A DNA stretch of 64,000 nucleotides, from positions 1,116,854-1,180,853 of the forward strand of contig CP093830.1 of assembly GCA_033063855.1 (NCBI GenBank), read 5' to 3'. Made by a program: the position numbers and the translations under genes. This document shows, piece by piece, positions 54,303 to 64,000 of this stretch (position 1 is the first letter of the stretch; every line of letters starts with the position of its first letter). The notes beneath the pieces are model-generated. The model saw only the letters and a list, made by a program, of their open reading frames with translations, was not told where the DNA came from and did not search any database. The stretch is from Smittia aterrima. Its lineage: Eukaryota; Arthropoda; Insecta; Diptera; Chironomidae.

Positions 54303-57300
54303 TTAAGGAACGCCCGACATCAGATATGTCGTCATGGTTCCCTTTCCTTTGACGTTAATAACTCCACGACATTCAAAAGAAAAGTTTGGATTATCCTTCA
54401 CGATATCGTAAACTTCTTGCGTCACTTGAATGTTGTCGAGCACACCTGTCGAGTCCATTCGACTAGCGACGTTCACCGCATTTCCCCAAATGTCGTATTG
54501 CGGTTTCCTTGAACCGATAACTCCAGCGACAACTGCACCAATATTAATTCCAACTCGTAATCTGAAGTTGTTGAATGAATGTTCGTTCACATTCACAACT
54601 TTCTGAAATAATTCGAGTGCATATTGAACCATTGCACTGACATGAGTGAACTCAAGTTTGTCGCATGTGTAGCGAGTTAAACCAGATGCAGCCATGTAAG
54701 TCGATCCAGTGCTTTTTATTTTTTCAATTGAACTGGAAACGAATTAAAGTTAAAAAGTGGAAACGAATAAATTTGATGGAGAGATCTCACCTGAACTTAT
54801 CCTGACTCAAAAGTTCGTCAAAGTCAACGATAATTTCATTGAGAAGACGCAAGCACTCAACACCCTCGTTGTTTCCTTCTAATTCAACATAGAACTCTGA
54901 GAAATTGGCAATCGTAGCAAACATCACGCAGACGTAATCGCATTGCTCGTGATAAATCTCGTCCATGTTCTTGTCACGACGTAGAAAGTGATCAGCGACG
55001 TGCACCGGCAAAATATTTGCGAGAAGTTTCCGGTTGTATGCTTGAAGGTTCTCCATGTCTTCTTTCTCTTCTACAAATAAGAAACGTTGATTGATTGAAT
55101 TGAAAATGTTTTCGCCATCAAACCTGTCGCCTGAAGCTTCCAAATGAAATCCAAACGTCTCGTAATCTCCATCTGTTGGCTATGAATGATTTGTCCAACG
55201 AGGAAGAAAACGACGAAAATTAAATCGATGAAGAATCGCTCAGTGTTTAGAAACCAAAGCTCGCAAGTCTTGAAGCTCAATGTAAGAAGCGTCCCAACGC
55301 ATCCGATGAAGAGAAAGAAAATTGTTAAGAGAAGAATAATCTTGAAAATGATTTTGATGAACTGATGGACAGCACAAGTGATTAAGGCAAGAAGACTGAG
55401 AATGAGAAGAATCTGTAAAACGAAAATAAATTATTTCCTCGAAATAAAATTGACGAACGAAACTCACATCAACGATTTGCGTATCATCGCAATCTCTCGA
55501 CAGAATTGAAGCGTAAGTTTTTGAAGAGCGTATAAAGTCTAAAATCTGAAAGAAGGGAAAGTAATTTCCTGAGAGGGCTTGTTTTAAACGAGTGGCAGCT
55601 GAAGGAAAAAGTCGAAAGCTGAGGATAAAAAAGGGAAAAAATGGCGAATGTTCGTAATTAACGAGATTTCTTTCTTTCAAGAACACTTATGCTCTTTCCA
55701 TTAGACCCAAGTTGTTCGCTTACGGTCTTTGTGATTAATCTTTAATACGATTTCATAACTACCAAGCACTCCAGGTGGTTCGGCCTAGGCAATCCCTTTC
55801 TCTCTCGTTTAAAGGATTAATTATTTTCTATGGATATAGAAAGCGAGCGGAGCTGAGCTAGTTAATTATAATGAAAATCTTTTTTAAGCCAACATCGTTG
55901 TGAGCTTATAAGCCTCCCACATTGTTAACCTTCATCCTTTCGACTCTTTCCTTGAACATCTCCCAACGCACAATCAACAAAAGCCGATTAAATCTTACAA
56001 TCCTATGAAAAGCTAGCGATATCACAGTCACGACGACACAAAACGAGAGTTTTTGGGCGATGATTCGCTGATTGTGAAGCTTGGCAATGAGCTGATTAAA
56101 CACGTCGATCTTAATCTGATCGTAATGAAGCAGCACCGGAATAGAAATTGTGACGATGATGAGCGTGAAGAATGTATAGATCCAATAATTGTACTCATCG
56201 CTATGGAGCAAATAAGATTTTTCTTGAGATTTGTTAAATTGGACAGATTCTCTACTCACATGGGATACGACAGAAGTTGAATGAGGAAAATTCCGATTGA
56301 GATGATGATTGTGCAGTAAAAGTAAGTTCGAAGCATTGGATCTGGCTCTTGGCAGTATTTCTTCTCAATCTTCTCATCCTTAAACGTCAAAAAGAATCGT
56401 TTGCAATGATCAGAACGAAGTCGGTCGATGCTTCGTGCGTCAATCGCCTTCACCAAGTATTCATTGACTTCTTCCTCCGGCGACTTGTTATCCTGCTTGT
56501 CACTGATTCCTTGCTTGTTGTTCCAATGTCCCATCATTCGAAGCTCCTTCGAAATATTATTGTTATTTGTTTGAGCTTGTTGTCGACTGACTTTCGAAGA
56601 AGTTTTGTACCGATGAGACTCCTTTGGTACAATGAGATAAGTTTGAATCTGATGATCCTTAAGATACGAGTTACGCTCGATGCCATGTCCATCTTCGATT
56701 TCATAATGATTATTTAGACATTGTAGCGTTTCTTTAGTGATATGAACTCGACCTGGGATTCCACCGCTTTCCATGTGATTGGCCAATGTTACATCGTTCG
56801 ACCAAACATCAAATTGCCATTTCTTCAATCCCAAAACACCACAGTGAACTCTTCCCGTGTGGATTCCGACTCGCATGTTGACATTAACGGCCATGACTTC
56901 ACGTACAAGCGCAATTGCGTCAATCATATCAAGTCCCATTTCAACTGCGCATAAAGCATGATCCGGTCGAGCTTCAGGAAGTCCAGAGACGCAGTAGTAG
57001 CAATCGCCTAGCAGCTTGATCCTCAAGCAGTGATGTTCCGAAGCGAGACGGTCGAAGCGTGCAAAAAGTTCATTTAAAAGTCGAACAAGTTCCTCAGCCG
57101 TGCATTGATCTGAGAGTGAAGTAAATCCGCAAATGTCGGCAAATAAAATGCTCACGTTCTCGTGCCGTTGTATGTAAATTTTATGGAACTGTGCTTCTTT
57201 CGGTTGACCAGCGATATCATTTTTCATTTCCATCGCAACGTGACGAGGGAGGACAGACAATAAAAGTTGCTCCTGTTGTTGATTTTCCCGTTGAATTTTC

Positions 57301-59011
57301 AATCGAGCTTCAACGCACTGACGAGTTTCGAGGAAAGCTTTTCGTTGAGCTTTCTCTTTTGGCGAATGGAGAAGAATGCCCGTGATGTTCGTGCACAGCA
57401 AAGAGACCATCTCCGAGATTATCTAGTAAGCAGAATGAAAATTTAATCAAACGTTGAGATTTATTTCGAAGTTTCCGGTTGAACTCACCATATTCAAAGT
57501 ATTCATTTTGTGAAGGTAAATCAATAGAGTGATATGTGATATGGAAATGAGAAAGCCACCGACAACTGCCTCAATGCCTCGAATCGGAAGCATGGTGTAT
57601 GTTATGTAAATGCAAATCATTGTGCAACCGCCAGCTGACGTGTAATCTCTGCCAAGAATAAAGACGAAGAAGGAGGAAAATGATTTTCAATTGAGTCATG
57701 AATATGTTTCACGTGCCTGACGCAAATTCTCAACTTACTTTCCCATATTGGTGATCGAGAAGCTCATGTCGATGATGACAAGTGATATGATTATGGCGTA
57801 AGAGACATGAAAGAGGTAAATTTCATTGATGCGTTGTTTGTAGAGACACAACAGCAAGATGGAGTAAAGTATACAGCAAAGTCCGAGCAGCGAGAACTGA
57901 ATAAAGTTGGTGCCTAGAAGCTCATAAGTGTTGATGGGATCGATGCATGCTTCAGCTTCCGCTGCTAATGGCTTTGTCATGTTTGAAGGGTCAGGTGGCG
58001 TAGTCATGTTGAACTCGAGGTCAAAGCTTGTGTAATTTAAAACGCCATTGGAGTTGTTAAAGCTCTCAAAAGCTTCAGTCGTCGTATTTCCGCACTTGAG
58101 CTCATCGTTCCAACGATGCAAAAGGAAGTAAATGTGGATAATAGCCAAGATGAAGATAAGCGCAAACAACAACCAAACAATATGCGCTGCGTTATTCTGA
58201 TTCATCCTTAGCAAGTATCGTTGGTAAAGCATCTCAATTTGAATGTTTTTAAACTTTGACGATGCAATTTTCCGTTTGAGATATTTTTTAAAGCGACCAA
58301 AGCTTAACTTCCGGTCGCGTGGATTAATCTCACTTCCGACCTCGCTCTCACCATCCATTGTGCAGTCGATGTGAAAATTATTGTTTGTATCGCCGTTATG
58401 ACCGTTGTCGATGATTGAGTTTCGAGCTGAAAAGCTCGTAAATTCGCTATTGATATTGTCGACCATGCTAGTGCAACTTTTGCTTGTGAATGAAGTTCGC
58501 TGAGCTCCCACTGGTGGTTTCGTATCAATATTAAATGTAGTTATGCCCGCCTGTAAGTGAAAATTTGAAGAGAGAGATTTCATTGTAATGCTGCTCTGGG
58601 TCAACTCACCGCCAGTAAGCTGCTACTTATTGTTTCGCGACCCCCAACGGTCTCTCGGTAATGTTCAATTACTTCCCACTTCTTCTTCACATCTCCTGTA
58701 CTAGTTAATCCTCTTGGCGTTGCATCTCCCGAAGTATTCATGGGCGAAGTGTTCATTGAAGAAGAGCAGTTACCTGTTGAAAGCGATTGTTGAGACAGCG
58801 TTGTCGTTTGATACTGTTTCAATGACGACCATCGACGAGAGAGATTCGCTTTGCTCTTCTTATCACGTTCCATTGTTGTGTTCGCCTCAATCGGGTCCTT
58901 GACGCCTTGATGCTGCTTCTGATGGAAGGAGAATCGCTTGTTGATTCGTCGCTTTGGCGGTGTTGATTGTGTGTCGGATGAGAACGAGCGTAATAGCGAG
59001 AACGATGACAT
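54303..59011 (-). CDS. membrane adenylyl cyclase, AC5/6-like
   Basis: Nine exons (59011-58610, 58550-57739, 57648-57489, 57422-56260, 56200-55999, 55545-55468, 55412-55124, 55070-54791, 54732-54303) sum to 3816 nt, or 1271 residues. Layout: a ~250-residue Ser/Lys-rich cytosolic N-terminus, a six-helix membrane cassette, C1 cyclase domain, second membrane cassette, C2 domain. C1 has QQQEQLLLSVLPRHVAMEMK and the metal Asp pair in FADICGFTSL and LLGDCYYCVSG. C2 has MFATIANFSEFYVELE, the Lys of KSTGSTYMAA and the Asn/Arg pair of DIWGNAVNVASRMDSTG. Both halves are complete, so it is active in principle. The C2 strings and ending FECRGVINVKGKGTM match AC5/6 best; some C1 stretches also resemble AC8. 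It makes cAMP downstream of G proteins. The ATG at 59011 is used; a TTG upstream is not. Confidence 0.92.
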
Positions 59012-62000
59012 TGTTAAGAATTTTGGCAACCTTGGTTTGTTTGTTACGTTTTCTTTTTGGGAAGTTTATTAATACTGACTCGTTTCAATTGTGCTGGAAG
59101 AGAAAATGTAAACAACCCTCTTGATAAAATGTTAATCAGCGTCGTCGTTCGTTAAGTATACACGAGAGACAAATTAAAGAAAATTTCTTCGATTTGATTT
59201 CACTTTTCGTTGAACTAATATTGACTTGAAGACGCGAGAAAATCAAGAAAATAGAATAACGATAAGTCTTTTGTGGTTTGAGTTGAGAAGGGGTAGACGA
59301 AATTGAATGAGATTTGGTTTCTAAGAGCTTTCAGACCGAAGGTGAATATCCATTTCCAGACAAGACCACAATTTCCTCCCTTTTTCCTTTTCTTCAAACA
59401 GTGAACTGAAGTAAGTACGATAAGAAAAAGTGTAAAACACCGTGGAAAAGCGTACACAAGGCCATTGCCACCCTTCGCGAAGCGAAAAGAACACAAAAAG
59501 GAATCAAATCAACACGCGAAAAAAAAAGGTAATGGAGAGAAGGGAGAGAGGAAAGTGAAACAGAGACACGACCCTACTAAACGGAATAACAGAAACCTGT
59601 GACCGTGATCTCTACTCTATCAAAGCAGGGGCTTCTTCGACATGACATTGCTTAATTAAGAGACTTGATATCAGGTTTCCCTCTATCAGGTTTCTCTTGC
59701 CAAAGGTCGTCGGATAATTGCCATTACTTAACTCTCTAGAATACGCCTCTGAAGGAGGAAAGAAGATCTCAAATTTACCTTCGAGCTTTCCTGTGTGCGG
59801 AATAAAAGTTTCTAAATATCCAATTAACTCAGCATCAGCTTCACAATTCCATCGATTCCTTTCTTTCTTCCGCTTTCGTGTCGTGTAAAATCTTTTTCAT
59901 GTTTCGAAAAATCCTCTCGAGGCTCTTGGTTTACATCTCTCTTGGCATCTCTCTTGGTTTACTCATGTATAATACTGGCTTTGATATTTCAACATTAATT
60001 GACATAATTTTTATGATTTCGGAGACGACATAAACATTCAATTAGAGCATCTCGTTAACATTCAATAGACAAAAGCTTTCGTCACAACTTGTAGCTCGAA
60101 AAATATTTTTTTCTTTCACTTTCCAAAACTTTAGCTAAAAGCTCTTTTCAAACAAACTTTCTCTGATACTTTCAACACAATACTTTCACTTCACGTCTTT
60201 CTACGATTGGCGCAAGTATAAAAATAATTTTCTCGCTAAATTTTCACTATTTTAAAAGCACATAAAAAGCTCTCAGGTGAGTGCTAACATCACGCGCCTC
60301 ACCTTCGTACATCTTGACTGCGACAAATGGATGTGAAAAGGTTCACGAAGGAAGTGTGATGACTTTTATTGGAAAGCTGGAAGTTCTTTAAAGTTGTATC
60401 AGTGCTTTCTTATCACTTCGAAGCGTCAATCGATTTACATTCCAGTCACATTACGTCACAGAAAAGCTTTTCGAGGGAATGCTCTTGATAGGGTTAGTAA
60501 CATCAGCACTCGACATAAGACCCATACACTCAAGCTTGTTTTGATATAACAACAGGTCTATATTGTTCAAACAGTAAATGAACAGTAAAAGCTTCGATAA
60601 AAAGGGAAAAATCATCGACAAGCTTCTTATATGGGAGATTATCGATTTTTTCTTTCTTTTCTGATTATGTTACGACAGAATTTTAATGGAATCAATTACG
60701 TTTGAGCGATAACAAAGATAATTAATAATTCATTGAAGTTGTGAGACTCATTGACACTTCATCGCATTAGCCCTGATTTCTTTTTCAAGTTCAATAAATT
60801 AGGGATTACATAAAAACCTTTTGAGAATACTCGAAAGCAGTTAACTGGAAATCTTATTACAAGGATTAGGAATTTCTTTCTGCTGTGAGAACAATTTTCG
60901 GTTTATGTCGCATCGTTTCGTGTTTATTACTCATTTCCACTTCAAATCGTCTTCGTCTGTTATTAATGAGCGATAGCAGCGAACACAAAACTTTCACTCT
61001 TCCAATTGAGACTTCCATGAGCTTTTTCGAAAAAGATTTCTCCGGGAAATTTAAGGCGAATCATTCCAGAGATTCTTCCAGAGCTTCATTCGTTTCGAAA
61101 ACGACAAACGTGCTCATGAGAATTTATGACGTAGAAAGGAACAACGACAATCCCAACTGATGCTTCTAAAATTGATGAGCAGGGTTTGCTTGTTCTGGAA
61201 AGCCCCTGAAATAAAAGTTTAGTCAAGTGAGAAATGGAAAACTTTTTTTTTTATTTGTTTTTAGTCAGTTTTTTTGTTTTCATTTTTTTAATGTATAATT
61301 CTTGTAACAATTTTTCTTTCTCTGCTCTTTGTTTGAAATAAATATATTTTTTTATCTCATGAATCTTTTGTTTAGCAAATGTGTGTTGCGAATGGTTCGG
61401 ATGACGAGACTTATGCGTTTTATGATTTTCCACACATTTCACTGTCATCGCTCCCCATAGGCAAATATTTTTTTCTCATCTTTACAGCTACAAGATTTAT
61501 TTTTACAATGTTTAATAACTTTACAATCGAAAGAGGGTTTGCTCTCCTTTCGACTTTTCTTCACTAATTTTGTGATAATTCTTCTCTGCCATGGAACTTC
61601 TAAAGTTCATTTAACAACAAGAAAACTTTTTTTCTTTTCTTTTAATTTATGCTTTGGTTTTTTTTCTTCTTTAAAATCTTGTTATCATTAAAATGACAAC
61701 GAACAAAGTTTGAGATTAATAAATTTCCCATCCCTAATCAATGCTTTCAGTTTTCGTCTTCGAGCTTCGCAAACATGAGAATGGTATGTCATTTATACAA
61801 ATTTGTAATCTTACTTTTCGCATTTACTCGCTGTTCTTTTGATTAAAATACTTTCCGCGTGTCTTTCCTCTTCGGTAAACATTTCCATCCCCCGAAGAAA
61901 CATGATTTTTAATAAAGTTTAAAATTGTGGCTTTTGAGGGAGGATGAAGCGGAAAAATGTCACCGAGCGAATTTGTAAGATGTTTGCTCCGCAAAATCTT

Positions 62001-64000
62001 CAGATTAAAAATTAATGTAACATAAAATACGTTCAGCGGATTTGCAAATGCTCACTGGTGTTGTCAAGTGACTTTTCTACCTCATGAGCATCATAACTCA
62101 ACAGATGGCTTTTGGAATACTTTAAAAGAACGTCAGTGTAATATAATTTAATGAGAGCAACGATAAGCTTGAAGTGATTCATTCAAAGAGGCTCTGTTGT
62201 CTGTTTTTGCGCTTTTCATTCGGCATCAGCCAGTAGATTATTCCATTTACCATTTTGTGAGCAACGTTTCTGGCATTTCTCATTCACGAACAAACTTTTA
62301 ATAATAATAAAGCGAAGGAAAATTATTCACAAAACAATGATTAATTGTGTCAACCGCCCTCAAAAGCCTTGCTGGTATTTTTTATGCACTGTGTTTTTAA
62401 TTAAAAGCAAACTCGTCTTCCCTCGTTGCCATGCAACCTCAATTTCAATATTTCCATCCTCAATTATCTTTTGCCTTTTAACTAACTTTTCTTCTTTATC
62501 CATTCTCATTCATTGAGGATTCATCAGCGCGGTGGTGTATGATGAAACAGGAAAGAGCGTGAAATGATAAAAAAGCTTTTTATTCATTCCTGGGGGATAC
62601 GAACTTGCCCATTTCCTGCGAACGTGTGTCGAGTGTAAGAGTGTAATGTTGCTGTTGGATGCTTTTAGCCTCAGTTTATATGGTGATAAGCACATTGATA
62701 TTTATTAACAAATATAGCATTTATTTCTAAAGCAGATGCGGGAGAAAAGTGAAACATTCAGGGGGGAAGAGGAAGGTGATGGGGATGATTGAGGACAATT
62801 GCATTTTTATGCTTTATTTATCGTGAGCTTTATAGAGTGTGATGGACTGATTAAGTTAATACAGTCGTCGTACGTACGAGTTTGATGGAAACGGAAAATG
62901 AATTTAATGGAACGATGTTTCTCGTTCGTTGATGCTTCGAGTAATTACGAGAGGAAGCGAGATAGAAACAGAAACGTTTGCTTTATGTGACGCAGTTGAG
63001 AAATTCCTTTAAGAAAAAAGAATTTTGATGCTTTCGACATGTTGGGAAGATTTTTACTGACCGAGTTTCTCTCTGATTTTTAATTATCATGGAAATTATG
63101 CGCGAATGAATTTTAATCACCGTCCAGACTGGAACTATCCCAGATGATAATGGCACATCACCACAACACAATAAACACATCGTTGTCGACATCATAAAAA
63201 GTGTAAACGAAACAGTTTTTGTGCTTGGGTGAAGATGAGAAATTCTGCAGCAGCGTCGCATTAAGTTGACGAACATCTGCAAGCGTTTTGCTTGTGACCC
63301 AAACTTTAGACGCCCCAGGTCATGTCAACACAAAAGCTCTCTTCAATGTTTGCGCGGATGCCGACTGTCCACGTTTTACGGGAACTCGCAATCTCGATTT
63401 CTTTTTTATTTATTGCTTTATTTAACTCGAAAAACGTTTTACTTTGATTCAACTTGAGTGAAACATGAGTGAGCTTTTATATTTTTGGGTACAAAAATTT
63501 TTGTGATATTTTTTCTTTTTTGTTTGTCTCCGATGATGTTTTCTGATGTTGATTTTGTTCTTGCGTCCTTATAAATTTAATTAACATTATTTTTTCATTT
63601 TCCACTTCAATTTTCAATTATTTTTCCTTTTTAATGGAAAAATTTGTCATTTTTAATTCATCAACATCTCTTTCGAGAGCTGCCACGCATCAGTGAATAA
63701 AATGCTTGCCGTCTCAACAATGAAACAAAGAAACGAAGAACATGATGATGATCGTAATTAATTTCTCCCACTGAGTTTCTCTCATTCGTCTCTTATTTTA
63801 CAATTTTCCCATTTTTCTTCTCTTGTATAATTTTTCATTACGCGTCGACTTTATATATTTAATAATTCATATAGAAAAAGGCATAATTTTTCTTTCTTCT
63901 TTTCTTTCGATATTTTTCATTTTGTTCAACATTTGTCGTCGGGTGGGAAATCGTTTTGTCCGGAGAGAAACATTCTGGGGAGGTTTGGGAGTAGCAAGAG
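59012..64000. other. 5-kb region without a supported coding gene
   Basis: Upstream of adenylyl cyclase. It may hold non-coding 5' exons and enhancers of that gene, whose long introns are absent within the coding part. ORFs such as 60885-61160 (no ATG), 62510-62695 and 62983-63282 have no family features. There are many T-rich runs near 61250-61700. I see no tRNA or repeat array. Confidence 0.5.

Noticed and set aside
60885..61160. 91-codon ORF upstream of adenylyl cyclase
   Set aside because: No ATG at the start, no domain, no splice context; ORFs of this size are expected by chance in 5 kb.
1..64000. tRNA, rRNA or transposase genes
   Set aside because: Reading both strands by eye I found no B-box-like GGTTCGANTCC with cloverleaf arms, no rRNA core and no transposase or reverse transcriptase motifs. 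Dedicated tRNA and repeat searches would be decisive.

Overview
The window is eukaryotic, AT-rich and compact. Genes have GT-AG introns that are mostly 55-65 nt long, promoters carry TATA boxes with TCAGT-type initiators, and the gene families are insect ones: vitelline-membrane VM domain, Pvf growth factor, and sigma GSTs with insect-type promoters. I read it as a lower dipteran (nematoceran, perhaps chironomid-like) fly. The order-level call is fairly safe; the family is a guess. Every multi-exon model below was built by hand from splice sites, and each closes in frame.

Layout. 0-2 kb: a PRA1-family (JWA/ARL6IP5) gene convergent with an unknown multi-pass membrane protein gene. 4-8.4 kb: FBXO11, divergent from the kinetochore gene SKA1 (8.8-9.7 kb). 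9.8-14.2 kb: a local duplication zone with two BLVRB-like reductases, two NAA80-like N-acetyltransferases (one with a long extra C-terminal domain) and a copied gene fragment. 14.6-24 kb: a dense housekeeping block of MED6, a CRAL-TRIO protein, an SDR, the diflavin reductase NDOR1 and THOC3. A 2.4 kb intron of NDOR1 holds a zinc-finger gene and IMP4. 24.4 kb: a defensin-like peptide gene with kB/GATA motifs in its promoter. 25-38 kb: a tandem array of sigma-class GSTs with six intact genes, one frameshifted copy and one exon fragment. It is interrupted by a 100-N assembly gap and about 4.2 kb of a 190-bp satellite. 38-43.4 kb: a PDGF/VEGF-like factor (Pvf). 45.4-46.4 kb: a secreted chymotrypsin-like protease. 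48-50.2 kb: a vitelline-membrane-like (Vml) repeat protein. 52.6-53.6 kb: inositol monophosphatase. 54.3-59 kb: a membrane adenylyl cyclase of AC5/6 type. 59-64 kb: no supported coding gene.

Togetherness. The genes do not form a pathway; the organisation is that of a small insect genome with short shared promoters (FBXO11/SKA1, NAA80/MED6, SDR/NDOR1, ZnF/IMP4) and close convergent ends (NDOR1/THOC3 83 bp apart). The lineage-specific parts are the GST array with its satellite, the NAA80/BLVRB duplication zone, the nested genes in NDOR1, and the repeat-built Vml gene.
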